The notes under the pieces are model-generated. The model was not told the origin of the DNA. It did no database searches and saw nothing but the letters and a program-made list of their open reading frames with translations. This document shows, one piece after another, positions 14,203 through 26,900 of a DNA stretch of 64,000 nucleotides. Position numbers and translations under genes: made by a program. The DNA is taken from NCBI GenBank assembly GCA_964513205.1, contig CAZELP010000002.1:62001-126000 (forward strand), written 5' to 3'. This DNA comes from JAGVJT01 sp964513205. GTDB taxonomy: Bacteria; Pseudomonadota; Gammaproteobacteria; Legionellales; Legionellaceae. Each line of letters opens with the position of its first letter. The stretch's first letter is position 1.

Positions 14203-16815
14203 ATGAAGAGTGCTGAAATACGACAAGCGTTTCTGGATTATTTTCAAAAACGCGGACATCAGGTTGTTCCATCGAGCGGACTGGTCCCATTACAAGATCC
14301 AACGCTTTTATTTACCAATGCGGGTATGGTTCAATTCAAAGAAACATTTTTGGGCCTAGACGCGCGCGCTTATGTACGGGCTGCGAGCGCGCAGCGCTGC
14401 GTAAGAGCCGGTGGAAAGCACAATGATCTTGAGAATGTTGGGTATACAGCACGACATCATACTTTCTTTGAAATGCTCGGGAATTTCAGCTTTGGTGATT
14501 ATTTTAAACGAGAAGCCATTCAGTATGCATGGACATTTCTGACAGAGGTTTTGCATCTTCCGCCTGAGCGTCTTTGGGTGACCGTCTATCAAGACGATGA
14601 TGAAGCAGCTTCTATTTGGTTAGATGAGATGGGCGTTTCAAGTCAACGTTTTTCAAGATGCGGTGAGAAAGATAATTTTTGGTCAATGGGAGATACAGGT
14701 CCATGTGGCCCTTGTACTGAAATTTTTTATGATCACGGCGAAGACATTCCTGGTGGACCGCCCGGATCGCCAGATGCAGATGGTGACCGTTATATCGAAA
14801 TTTGGAATTTGGTTTTTATGCAGTACAATCGAGATAAATCAGGTCAGCTTCATCCGCTGCCTAAGCCTTCGGTTGACACAGGGATGGGGCTAGAACGAAT
14901 TGCTGCGGTAGTACAAGGTGTTCATAATAACTACCATATCGATACGTTTGCTTACCTTATCAAAGCGATTTTTTCGCATGTACCAAGTGATGCAAAAATT
15001 GATATAGAGCATCCATCACTCAAAGTGATTGCCGATCATATTCGAGCTTGTTCGTTCTTAATTTTAGACGGAGTCTTGCCAAGTAATGAGGGGCGTGGTT
15101 ACGTCTTGAGACGAATTATTCGACGTGCGGTGCGACATGGTCACCATCTCGGCTTACCCATACCTTTCTTTTCTGCAATCGTACCCGCACTTGTGGATGT
15201 GATGGGAGATGCGTATCCGGCATTGGTGGATGCTCAGTCAGAAATTGAGCGAGTTCTGCTTCAGGAAGAGCAACAATTTGCCAAAACTCTCGAGCAAGGC
15301 TTGCGTCTTCTGAATGATGCCATTCAACATCTTTCGGCAGAAATTCCTGGAGAGGTGGTGTTTAAACTTTATGACACCTATGGTTTTCCAGTTGATTTAA
15401 CGGCCGATATCGCGCGCGAGCGAGGATTGAAAGTAGACATGGATGGCTTTGACGCATGTATGGAGCGTCAGCGAAAAATGTCTCAGTCTGCCAGTACTTT
15501 TCATGAAGATTATGATGTCAATGCCAAATTGTCACAATATGCCTCTTCATTTAACGGCTATACAATTGATGATGTTCAAAGCGAAATTCTTTCGATTGTG
15601 TGTCAAGGGCAAGAAGTCGAATTGTTGGAGAAAGGAGGAGAGGCGGCTCTAGTGCTGAAAGAAACCGCATTTTATGCAGAAAGCGGGGGACAAGTTGGTG
15701 ATAGAGGTGTGCTTTACTCGTTGTCGAAAGATGCTGTTTTTGAGGTGCGAGATACTCAAAAAATAGGGCATGCCATTGTTCATTATGGTTTGTTACTGTC
15801 TGGATTGTTGACCAAAGGTCAGACTGTCCATGCGCAAATCGATGTGTCACGCCGTCAAGCAATTCGTCTCAACCACACCGCAACACATTTGTTGCACGCT
15901 GCGTTGAAGTCTATTTTGGGTGAGCATGTTCAACAGAAAGGCTCGTTGGTTGACTGTGAGCGTGCGCGTTTTGATTTTTCACATCAAGAATCTCTTTCTC
16001 CTCTTCAATGTCGGCAAGTGGAAACACTGGTCAATACCAAAATACGAGAAAATTTTATTGTAAAAACGGAAGAAATGTCGATGGATGCGGCTCGTCAGCA
16101 AGGTGCTGTTGCATTATTTGGCGAAAAATATGGTGATTCCGTACGTGTTCTGACGATCGACTCTTTTTCAAAAGAGTTGTGCGGCGGAACACATGCAACA
16201 CGTACAGGAGATATCGGTTTATTCAAAGTTGTCGCAGAATATGGAGTCGCCAGCGGGGTGCGACGGTTGGAGTTTGTAACAGGAGAGTACGCATTAGATT
16301 GGGTGTATCAGCAATCTCAAACGTTACAGCAGATAGCTGATCAATTAAAGACAAATTCTAGTGATGTATTACCACGACTTTCTCAATGGATATCCGAATC
16401 CAAAGAAAAAGAGCGGATGTTGCAGGAAATGAAGCGTGAAATGACAAAACAAGCTGGAGCAGATCTTGCGCAGTCTTTTCAATCTGTCAGAGACATGCAC
16501 GTGCTTGTCAAAGAGTTTCCCAATATGTCGGCCGGAGAGCTGCGTGAGCTTTTGGATCAACTCAAATCTCGTGTTGAAAATGCGGTGATTGTCTTGATTG
16601 GAACGGGCGAAGGAAAGATGCATGTTGTGGCCGGAATTAGTAAAGCATTGATAGGAAAAGTCCCTCCAGCCTCTTATTTCGTCAAATATTTATGTGGTAA
16701 AGGAGGCGGACGAGAAGACATGGCTCAAGGTGGGGGTGTGTTAACCGATGATTTATCCATGAAAATTGAAAAAATATTTGATATGCTTCGAGAGAAGACT
16801 TGGCCGAATCAATAA
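14203..16815 (+). CDS. alaS: Alanine--tRNA ligase
   Basis: AlaRS (870 residues) charges tRNA-Ala. The class II catalytic domain covers about 1-240 (FLDYFQKRGH near the start, FTNAGMVQFK, GDTGPCGPCTEIF), followed by the tRNA-recognition helical region, the editing domain with the zinc-type HxxxH and CxxxH motifs (LNHTATHLLHAAL near 565 and ELCGGTHATRTGDIG near 665), and the C-Ala domain. Length is normal for the family. The start ATG 14203 is chosen over the TTG just before it. It is likely co-transcribed with recA, as in many proteobacteria where recX usually lies between. Confidence 0.98.
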   Translation: MKSAEIRQAFLDYFQKRGHQVVPSSGLVPLQDPTLLFTNAGMVQFKETFLGLDARAYVRAASAQRCVRAGGKHNDLENVGYTARHHTFFEMLGNFSFGDYFKREAIQYAWTFLTEVLHLPPERLWVTVYQDDDEAASIWLDEMGVSSQRFSRCGEKDNFWSMGDTGPCGPCTEIFYDHGEDIPGGPPGSPDADGDRYIEIWNLVFMQYNRDKSGQLHPLPKPSVDTGMGLERIAAVVQGVHNNYHIDTFAYLIKAIFSHVPSDAKIDIEHPSLKVIADHIRACSFLILDGVLPSNEGRGYVLRRIIRRAVRHGHHLGLPIPFFSAIVPALVDVMGDAYPALVDAQSEIERVLLQEEQQFAKTLEQGLRLLNDAIQHLSAEIPGEVVFKLYDTYGFPVDLTADIARERGLKVDMDGFDACMERQRKMSQSASTFHEDYDVNAKLSQYASSFNGYTIDDVQSEILSIVCQGQEVELLEKGGEAALVLKETAFYAESGGQVGDRGVLYSLSKDAVFEVRDTQKIGHAIVHYGLLLSGLLTKGQTVHAQIDVSRRQAIRLNHTATHLLHAALKSILGEHVQQKGSLVDCERARFDFSHQESLSPLQCRQVETLVNTKIRENFIVKTEEMSMDAARQQGAVALFGEKYGDSVRVLTIDSFSKELCGGTHATRTGDIGLFKVVAEYGVASGVRRLEFVTGEYALDWVYQQSQTLQQIADQLKTNSSDVLPRLSQWISESKEKERMLQEMKREMTKQAGADLAQSFQSVRDMHVLVKEFPNMSAGELRELLDQLKSRVENAVIVLIGTGEGKMHVVAGISKALIGKVPPASYFVKYLCGKGGGREDMAQGGGVLTDDLSMKIEKIFDMLREKTWPNQ

Positions 16816-16854
16816 AAAATCGAGTCACCCAACATTTTTTAAGGAGAGTTTACT

Positions 16855-17577
16855 GTGGATATGGATGTCCCCAGTCATCTGGACGAAAAGGCAAAAGAAG
16901 CCTTAGTAAAAACGCATGCCGTGATGGTAAAACGAATTGCTTACCACATGTTAGGTCGGTTGCCGCGTTCTGTGCAGCTGGATGATTTAATGCAAGCTGG
17001 CATGGAAGGGTTGTTGCTTGCCGCAATGCATTATGATGATGAAAAAGGCGCTTCTTTCGAAACGTATGCGGGGATTCGAATTCGCGGGCATATGTTAGAT
17101 GAAGTGCGCCGTAATGATTGGGTGCCACGCTCTGTTTATCGTCATGCTAGAATGATCTCTACCGCGGTTCAATCGATAGAAAATCGCTTGAACCGTGAAG
17201 CCAAAGACCATGAAATTGCTGAAGAATTAGGTGTTTCTCTTGAAGAGTACCATGCCATGTTGAGTGACTCAAATGGCGCACACTTATACGGCTTTGAAGA
17301 TTTAGGTGTGACCGATGATCTTTTGGAGTCGGGGGATGACACTTTGGCCATGGAACCCTATCGCAATGCAATGCGAGAGGACCTCAAAAAACATCTTGCT
17401 TCAATTATCGAGGGATTGCCAAAAAACGAGCGAATGGTCTTGTCTTTATATTATGAGCATGATCTAAACTTAAAAGAAATTGGCGATATCTTAGGTGTCA
17501 GTGAGTCGCGTGTTTCTCAAATCCACAGTCAAGCCACGCATCGGATTAAAGCGCGATATAAAAATGAACTATCATGA
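16855..17577 (+). CDS. fliA: RNA polymerase sigma factor FliA (sigma-28)
   Basis: The 240-residue protein is a sigma-70 family member of the FliA group. Region 2 has RSVQLDDLMQAGMEGLL, the YDDEKGASFETYAGIRIRGH stretch and DEVRRNDWVPRSVYRHAR. Region 3 has DHEIAEELGVSLEEYHAML, and region 4 ends in LKEIGDILGVSESRVSQIHS, the -35-binding HTH. It would direct RNA polymerase to class III flagellar promoters. The start is GTG 16855, eight bases after AAGGAG. No flagellar, chemotaxis or anti-sigma (flgM) gene is in the window, so the gene is away from its usual neighbours; it follows alaS by 40 bases. Confidence 0.93.
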   Translation: MDMDVPSHLDEKAKEALVKTHAVMVKRIAYHMLGRLPRSVQLDDLMQAGMEGLLLAAMHYDDEKGASFETYAGIRIRGHMLDEVRRNDWVPRSVYRHARMISTAVQSIENRLNREAKDHEIAEELGVSLEEYHAMLSDSNGAHLYGFEDLGVTDDLLESGDDTLAMEPYRNAMREDLKKHLASIIEGLPKNERMVLSLYYEHDLNLKEIGDILGVSESRVSQIHSQATHRIKARYKNELS

Positions 17578-17662
17578 CAGAGAGCTCTAATGAGGTTTAT
17601 ACAGACTAAACTTGACCTGACAGACACGCCTCTTCTAAAAATCCGGCAACTGTCAGATCAAG

Positions 17663-17715
17663 TCTAAACTTCTATAGATCAAGTTTACTACTATGGTTTA
17701 GATTTTTTATTTTTC
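17663..17715 (+). terminator. Possible terminator of fliA
   Basis: TCTAAAC at 17663-17669 can pair with GTTTAGA at 17696-17702, directly followed by a T-rich run (TTTTTTATTTTT). The 26-base loop holds another small palindrome. The stem is short and AT-rich, so this is uncertain. Confidence 0.4.
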
Positions 17716-17864
17716 AGTTGTGCGTCTAAGTCCTCCTTAAATTTGCCCACAACAGCTGATTCTTTCCACGCTTGAGTTGCTTCGCTTTCAAATAGTTTAT
17801 ATTTTGTTGAGCTTCCCGATGGTTTCATCGCATTGATTAGACGTAATGGGAGCGGCTTGTTCAT
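17691..17864 (-). CDS. Small hypothetical protein
   Basis: This is a possible 57-residue protein starting at ATG 17864 (the frame extends 15 residues further). It is basic and ends in a lysine-rich tail (LDAQLKNKKSKP); there is no signal peptide or membrane segment. No clear ribosome site precedes it. Its codon use looks reasonable and no other gene covers the strand, but it could be chance or a fragment of a lost gene. Confidence 0.4.
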   Translation of the reverse strand: MNKPLPLRLINAMKPSGSSTKYKLFESEATQAWKESAVVGKFKEDLDAQLKNKKSKP

Positions 17865-17986
17865 TAATGGATATAAGTTTAGATGGGTTTTGTAATGAAC
17901 AATAATCAATTTGAGACACTACCACATATTTTTACTCAATAGTCTAATATTAGAGAGAGTAAATCGTTTATGATTAAGGGACATTT

Positions 17987-20900
17987 ATGCCTATTTCGAT
18001 AGATATTTCTCTTTTTGCACATATTGAGCTTGATTCAGAGTTAAAAGGACGTTTTGGTGTTCAAGGGAACACGTTTAAAAATACTTTTGGATATCTAAAT
18101 CAATATTTAAAAACCTTACGTGTGGTGCCTCCAGAAGTGCAAAAATTAAGTGCAGCAATGGACGACTTGGTTGCACGAGAAACACTGATTCAAGGTATCG
18201 GTAATTCACCGTCTAAGTTCGATGCGCTGACATTAAAAATTACTCAAGAAGTTGAAGCATTAACGCTTGATCAAAACATATTGCTTCCAGGTGGTTGGGC
18301 GGGAAAAGATAGCCCTGGGCATGCGATGATTTACCAGTTTGAAAAAAATTCGAAAGGTGATTTATTCTTTTCCATTTATAACTCTGGCTCTGGAATTCGA
18401 TATCATGAAAAAACTTCTTCGCCTGAGAAAGAACTTTATTCACCGGTTAAAACTTATCAGCTGCCACAGCCCATTAACTCAATAGAATTACAAAATCATA
18501 TTCGACGTCTTATTACGCCGCAGCTTCCTGCGATGAATAAACGCAAATATGATGCAGAAGCGGTCTATCATGATGTCGAAGTGGGCCTTGAGTTTATAAA
18601 TGCACAATACATTCCTCAAGATTTAAGTGCACCTCATGTCACAACAGCTGGCCAAATATCTGGCACTTGTGCGCAACGTTCTATCCATCAAATGTTAAAG
18701 ATGACAATTGGGTCTTTGCCTCAATATCAACAATTGATATTTGATTTTAAGCTTTATGCTTTACGCGATTTTATAAAAACCCATCCTGTGCCTCGCTCTC
18801 CCAAAATTACGGCGTTTATCCAAAAAGCGATTACGAATAATTTAAGAATTCTACAAAATTCGGATGTGTTTGATGATGAAAAAATAAGAAGCGAGAATAT
18901 CAAAGCGTTAGAAGATATCAACCATCAATTGAACACTGAAAAAGTGAAAAAAGGAATATCATCTTGGTTTAAGAGCATAGATTTTTCCTGGTTTAGAAGT
19001 TTAGTAAGTACTTCGTCACCGGATTTTACACATCGCTTGGCGACTAAGATCGACACATTTGATGATCAATCGACCGTCGCGTTTCAAGCATATCCTTCGT
19101 TAATGCCTGAAATACGTGAAACGCACGTATTATTAGATTTGGCTGAAATGATTGCACAATGCAGAGCACAACAAGATTCAAATCCAGCATGGGTGATGGC
19201 ACAAATCGAGCAAGCCTTCCTAGCGCTTCCAATTCCTTCATCTGCCAAGTTAGCACCACCTTATTATGAAAAAATTCCTTTTTACAATGCAATCACTACA
19301 GCAGATGATTTTGAAATAATCGGTGAGGCGCTCGATGAATTGCATGCGCTATATACGCATGCATCTAAAGAATTACTGGGTGAGGCTACTTTACCTACTC
19401 AAATCATTACTTACTGTAGTTTTATGGCCTTGCGTGATTATTTTGATGCAAGAAGTGAGGAAATAACCACAAAACCTAGTTTTCATTCCTTCTTTCATAG
19501 AGTTTTATTTAGATATCTCAATTCATTCTCAACTTATCCATTTCTTGCGACTAAAAATCCGATATATGATAAACGATTCAATGAGTTACTAGCTTTGACC
19601 TGTCATACTGAAGAGAAACAAGACCAACCTAATCTTTTAAGTGACGAGCAAGCATTACTTGATGCTTTAGAACGAGATCCTTTTTTAAAAATATTCTTAG
19701 ATAAGAAATGTGATTCTGCAGACCCAGAAGATGAAATTAGGGAGCTTCGTGGCAAAATAAGTGAGGCGAAGTACCAAAAACTTCTCTTGGCGTGTATGAG
19801 CGAAGCGAATAGTCCACAGGATCGTTTGAAACAATATAGCGACTTCTTGTACGACGACTTTAACTTATTTTCAAGTATTAGAACAAGACTAGATGCTCAA
19901 GACCATGCTGCGCAGGGTTACCCTATACCAAGTCCCATTCGATATTACAAAGCATTGATTGATTCTGAGCCAGATTTAAAAAAACGTTTAGAAGCTTTAT
20001 TTGAATCGAAACAAAAAGTATATGGCTATATTGATGCCCGAGGACTTCGGAATAATGAATTAACAGCACTTTTTGTTTTATTAAATGATTTAGATGAAAA
20101 CGGGGAGTTGAAGCCGGATTCTATTTTATCAGCTCAAGAGTTTGCACCACTTCTTAAAAAAATTCGACAACATTTTATTCTTGAAAAAGCACTTATTACT
20201 TATCTAGAGCCATTAAAATCAAAAGAAGAAGGGAAAGAATTTATATGCTTTACCCACGGTCGAACAGAAGATAGACGAACAATTGATCCTCGTGCTAAAA
20301 CACCGAATTGTAGTCAACATTATGAGTGGACCGATCAGTTTATTAATATTAAATACAGTGATTATAAATATCCTTTGAGGCCTCAAGAAAAAGCGAGTGT
20401 TGCTCATCATCTCTATCCTTTCACACCGTCACCTGCGCGTGATGCGCTCACACGCTCTTTTGTGTTTTATAAAAATAAAAAAGCTTCTTCTAGTAATATG
20501 CTTCTTGATGCTTACAATAGCAATACGATTCAACTTTGGCCACTTAATCTAGAAAGCCATGGTTCGGTGATTGATAAAGCGCATTACTTTACTCGAGATT
20601 TATTTCACTTACGTTTATCTCCCGTGCATCAAATTAAGTTAACTTTGGATTATTTTAGTAAACCAGAGTCCATCGATAAACTTCGAGATCCGAATGTTCA
20701 ATTCTATGTAGAAGCGAATTTATTTGAGCCTAATTTATTACTAAGAGCACTTAAAGAGGATTCAACCTTTTTCGAGCGCTTTAACACCTTCATTGAAAAA
20801 GGATTCGCTAAATTTTCGCACCAGAGCAATTTAACAAATGCTGAAACTCTCTTTTTCATTCGTTTAAAAACATTCATGTATCGTTATATCGCATTGAATA

Positions 20901-23900
20901 GTCCTGATAACGCCTTATATTTGTTACAAGAATCGCATGAAGTATTAACGAAACGGATTGCGATTGAGAAAGATCGCTCAGCACTAGCCGCATTGCATAT
21001 GTATCGATTTTTAAATGCGATAACGTTGCATCAATATGTGGCAAATGATGATCATTTATTACAAGAGGCTTTCTTTTCTTATTTTTATTGGCAAAAAACA
21101 TTTAATCCTTTCGTCCCAAATGATACGACGTCACTTTTTGAGCGACAACGTGCTAAATTCTTTTTTAATCAATGGTTGCGAGAGACTTCACCTCATGTGA
21201 TTGAATCATTTATTGCACCAATGATGCATGCACTCGAGTTAGATATCAGTCATTTAACCATTACAGGAACGTATCCAAGATTTCATTATCAAAATGAAGC
21301 CGGAGAGATTATTTATACCGTGAATGCAGAGCTAGGCCGTGTTTTCCAAGAAAATAGCTCTTTGAGTGCATTACCTTTGGAGATTAAAAATCATCCGATG
21401 ACAAAACGATTAGGTCTTGAATTAGAAACATCGTGTTGGTTGTCGGAAGATGAAAATATTATTGTGTTCAAATCAGGTCAAGTACGTATGAAAAAAGCGG
21501 GGGCCCGCCTGATTGTACAAAAGAAAATACATGATCAATGGTATCAGCTCACACCTCTCAATGATAAACAACAACAATTATTCGGGCTAGATACGACTCC
21601 CATTCCAATCAATAACTTACCTGCCGTTTTAACAGATGGACAAACTGAAGCATGGTGCAATGAACAAGGTGCGCTTATTTTACAAGGTAATAAGTCTATT
21701 TATCAGGTAGACAACCAGGGCTTTTTTCATCAGTTGAATGACGCAGGACAATTCAATGGTTGCATTCGGACAAACGCACCGAACACTTACGAAAAATTAT
21801 TGACGCGATTTGAAGATCCTCAATTTTTTAATATCAATTTGAATGCAAAAAAAGAAGGGACCATTGATTTTGTGCGATATGCGATATCATTAAGTATTGT
21901 GGGTAATGAAATCATACACCCCGAGACAAAAGGTGTGCTAAAGGACTCTTCTTTATTTGCACCCAATGTCGCTGCATTAACTTTTAGTTGTGGCGTTGAT
22001 GAACGATGCATTGTAGCAGTACAACCTTTTTATGTGGATGCTTCGGCTGCTCAGATCGAAGGCGAGTACTATCAACTCACCCATGATAAATCAGCACATA
22101 TCCCTAATGAGAGGTTTAAAGAAACTACCGTTTGGAATGATGATCATACTCAACAGACAATCACTTATCATGTTGTAGATGGGCAACCCAAAGCGAGTAC
22201 AGCAAGAGAAGCCTTGTATTTATGCTATCTTTATCTTGCGACGCATGAAACTGAAAAAGCGTGGGCAGTTTTAACTGATCTTGGTCAACGTTTAAGTTTC
22301 GAAGGATCAGTTGATGAGCTCACTTATTTGTCTTGGATAATTGATCATTTGCCTACCATTCTAGACAAAGAAAAAGACATTGATTATAAATTTGAGACGC
22401 CAGAATATGTGGCTTGCCAACTGAAAGCTCTTGCATTGTACACAGATTTTTTAAAATTAGGACAAGCTCCGCATGTAAATGTGAAAGAGGAAACAACCGA
22501 TACACTATACGCCAATATATTATACAAACGACACGAATTGGAAAAACTTCAACAATTTCAGACGGATTTGCCGACAAAAACTCGTCATTTGTACACAAAA
22601 CATCAAAAAGGTGTTCGACATCTTTCCGAAAAATTCACATTGCAAGATGAGGAGTGTCACACTTTACTTCAATTTTGTGGAGAAGAAGCCGTAGAGCATG
22701 GTGCTTTAGGATATGAGCGACGACGTTTAAGTTTAAAAATGCTTCTTAAAGAATATCAACGCTTGGTCGCTGTACGAGAAACATCACCTGATTTTCCAGA
22801 TGATTTTGCAAATCGACTGGTTCGTATTGAAAAAAATATTTCTCATGAATTGCGTGTGATGAAACATAGCACTCAACTTGAATGGGTACCACTTGATCTA
22901 AAGTTTCACTCTCAAAACGAGTTGATGTTTAATTCTGAATTAAAAATACTGTCCAGGCTGACAGAGGAACTATTGTCTCCCGTGGCAACAGAACATTTTA
23001 AACAATGGCGTTTTAATGTTTTTAGTTCAGCTATCGAAGAGGATCTTAGTGCTGCTTTGGATGCATTGCATTCCGCCATTACTCAAGATGACTTTATACG
23101 TTATTTCCCAATTTATTTGCACATCGCACGTTTGGGTACCGTAGAACAAAAAAATACGCTTAACCAGATGTGTAAGCATTATTTGATTGCGTTTCGTTAT
23201 GCATCACCTTTTGTTGAAGAGGGAAACTGTCGTTTTTTAAGCAATATCATTTATCATATTTTAGAAAACTCAGAGATTTTTTCTTCCATGGAAGACATGA
23301 GTTTTTACGAGTTATGTGAAAAAGTTGCAAAGCTCCAAGTTACTCCCATCGAAGTTGCCGAAGTTGAAGATGTTTATCGCGATATTCTCATGACAAATCA
23401 AGACATTTGGGATGCATTAAAGCATGAGTATGCGCCTTATGAGCCTATGCCAACGCTCAATATGATGTATCCTGAGCCGTTATATCAGCAATTGGGCATG
23501 AGAGAGGCATTACAAGCCTATCGTGATATAGAAATGCAGTACATGGCATCAATGATAGATATTCATGACGAGCAATTTGCAGGGCAATTAAAATTCGATT
23601 GTATTCGGCAGCAACGCGCGATTGCTGATGCTGTATTTCAATCACAAAATACTCGTGACGAATTATCTCAACATGCTCAGGCCCTTCTTGAAAAACAAGA
23701 AGAGGATTTGGTAAGAATTTGGAAAAATGCACTTAAACAAGCGAATAAAGCGCCTCAAAATGCGCTTAAACGGCTTGCAGAGCAACGTCAAGAATTGACA
23801 AAAAAAGAGCTTTTATCGTTGTACATGCATGCTGATTTAACGTTGTATATTGAAAAAACAGGGTTGCCTAGAGAAGCGTGTTTGGCGTTGCATCAGTTGA

Positions 23901-26900
23901 TCCATAAGGGTGTTTCTTTAGAGGTGCGTCAGCAACAAATTAATCGACTTTTAAGTGCGCTTAAGAGTGGAAATGCTCATCAGATTGCGGAAACTTTAAT
24001 GGCTGAGAATACGTCAAAATCGCAAACGGATTCTAGCTTAATGCTTTTTCAATACGCCGAAGATCTTTTGATTCGCCCAAGACAAAGTGAAGCATTAAGT
24101 GCTTTGTTATCGACGCCGGATGATTCACATCATTATCATAATGTGGTTGAAAAAGTGATCATGGGGGGCGGTAAATCTAAAGTTATTTTACCTATTATGG
24201 CTGAGAAAAAAGCTACCGGTTTAAACCTTGTAATTGTTGAGGTCCCACGCGCATTGCTCGCAACCAATCATGCCGATCTGAATGCCACTTCGCAACGATT
24301 GTTTGGTCAAAAAGCACATCGTTTTGAGTTTAATCGAGACAGTGATTGCTCCTCTAAACGTTTAGAGTCGATTTGCCATACTTTTGAAGAAATCATGACA
24401 AATAAGGCTTACCTTGTGACTACGGGTGAGTCGATGCAATCGCTAGAACTTAAGTATCTCGAGTTACTCTTATCTCGTCCAGAAGATCCAAAAGATTTTA
24501 AAGGCCTTGCTGAATGGAGGCAACAGGTCTATTGGGCTAGTAAAATTTCAAATTTAGTTAAATCCTGTGGCGATGTGGTGATTGATGAGGTCCATCAAGG
24601 GTTATTGCTTAAGAAAAAATTAAATTACACCTTAGGTGATGTGCGTGCAATTTCTCCCACTATCATCAAAGAAAGTGTTGCACTTTATCAATTTAGAGAT
24701 GAATTACAAGGTCAACCGCTGACCAGTGATACGTTGTTGTCTCATCCTAATAGTCCATTGAAAAAAATCATTTCGACTTTAAAAGAGCAATATTCAGATA
24801 TAGCAGTGATGGATGCTTTGGGTGCTTATTTAAGCAATAAAGGCCTATCTGACATGATTACGTCATCATCGGATGATATCAAAAATGGTCTCGCATTTTA
24901 TAAAGAGCAATTATCGTTACTGCCTCGAACGTCAGCTCGTCATTACAAAGAGCATTATGGGCCATCACGCAGCCAACAGACGGCTTTAATGCGTGCACTC
25001 GCTATTCCTTATGTTGCAAGTAATCGCCCCTCTGAACGTAGTCGATTTGGAAATGCTTTAGAGACCGTCAATTATACGATTCAGGGATTATTGCACGAGG
25101 GATTAAATGAAGAAATTTTAAGTCTTGCGATGCAGCAGTGGCAATGTGATGCGCAAAGTGAGCTACTTTCTCGTCATGATGCTTATAAAACATTGGCAGA
25201 TACCCCCACAGCTCTGCGTGTGAATGAACTGTTATATGGCACGGGTTTAACACTGGAATCGATCAACTTAACGACCGACGATGGAAAAAAGGAATTTTCC
25301 TCGTTTGTAGAACGTTTAAAAACAAAACGCAATCTTTTGTTTGTGATTTTGGAGGAGCATGTTCTTCCACAAATTTCGACAGAGCCATCTATTTTGCATA
25401 GCGATGCATATAATCATGTCGATATGTATCGAACAGCACAAGGTTTATCAGGAACACCATGGAATCATACCACCTACCATCAACGTTTAAAATTTAACCC
25501 TAAAACGTCATTGGGTACTGATGGATATATTGAGAAGGTACTCAAAGAAAAATCAACACGCGTTACACAAGTCCATTTTACCGACTTAAATTCTTTTTTT
25601 CTCTCTTTATTTAAAGATAAACCGAATACACATGCAGTCATCGATATTAATGCAACCTTTGCTGGTGTCAGTAATTTTGATGTTGTCACTCATCTTGCCG
25701 CTTGTGTCATACAATTTAATCCAGCTATTCAATATGTGTTGTATTTTAATGAAAACGATGTGTTGTGTGCATACAATATTAAAACCGAACAGACAATGAT
25801 ATTACCAACCAGTGATCCGAATGAAATTAATCAAAAATTAGGATGCACACCCAATGAATGTTTTACGTATTATGATCAAAGTCATACGGTTGGCACGGAT
25901 TTAAAACAAGCGGCTACAGCACATGCTTTTGTTCTAGCGGATAACAGAACTCATCTTGAAAGTTTACTGCAAGGTTGTTTGCGCATGCGTGGGTTAGATG
26001 AGCAGCAAACTGTAAGTATTGTTGTTCCTGAAAATACGCCTACGTCATTGAACGAACTGATTCGGTTAATGAGTCAAAATGAACAGAATCAATTAAAAGA
26101 GGATAATTTTTTTGCGGCCATGGCCAAAATGGATAATTTAATTCGTCAAGATTTTTTAAGGCGATTGGCTGATGTTCCAGATAAAGAAGTGGATAAAAAA
26201 TATGATATGGCACAAGCTTTTAAACGTTATTTTATTGAAACACAACAGGATGATTTGTTTAAACAATATGGCAGCCTTTCTGTTGAGCAATTAACGGGCG
26301 CGTTGCTGGAGCAATATCAAGAAAGATGCATGCATGAATGGGAGATTTGTCTACAAGATGCGGTGATTGAGTTGTCACCAGATGAAGTAAAAGCCATGAA
26401 TGCCAATATGTCTACTCTTATCTTTGAAGCCGTTCCGCTATGCAATAAAACTTCAATGAGTCGAAATAATCCATCTCAAGCCCTAGGTACAGAAGTGGAA
26501 CATGAAAAAGAGTCAGTTAAAGAGGCAGAAAAAGAAACATTAAAAGAAACGGTCTGCTTTGATCATCTGTTGAATCAACAACGTGCTCATTCTTGGGTTA
26601 CTAAAAGTGAGCGTTCTTCATCAGCACTATTAAATTCTTTTATCACACAAGGCATCACGGAATACATGCATCCATTGAGAGAAAAAGCACAGTTGAGTTA
26701 TTTTTCAGACAATATTTTAGTGGATGATAATTATGCACAAGTTTATAGAAGATGGGGACAAGCAGGGGAAGAAAATCAATCTGATATGTTGTGTCCCTAT
26801 TTAAAACCCGTAGAAGCGATTTTATTTCGAAAAGATGGAGAGGAAGTGACGGCTTGCATTATTGATATGGATGATCTTGTTGAATTGCATGCTCTTCTGA

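Larger units (their letters stand above)
17578..17986. other. Intergenic region after fliA with nested inverted repeats
   Basis: This 410-base gap contains one uncertain small ORF on the minus strand (17691-17864). To its left lie a 15-base inverted repeat (17609-17623 with 17650-17664, 13 of 15 paired) and a second small palindrome TAAACTT/AAGTTTA (17665-17687). The motif TAAACTTGA or its complement appears three times. Nothing else is recognised. Confidence 0.5.

Noticed and set aside
17159..17371. Minus-strand ORF opposite fliA
   Set aside because: Shadow frame of a clear sigma factor gene.
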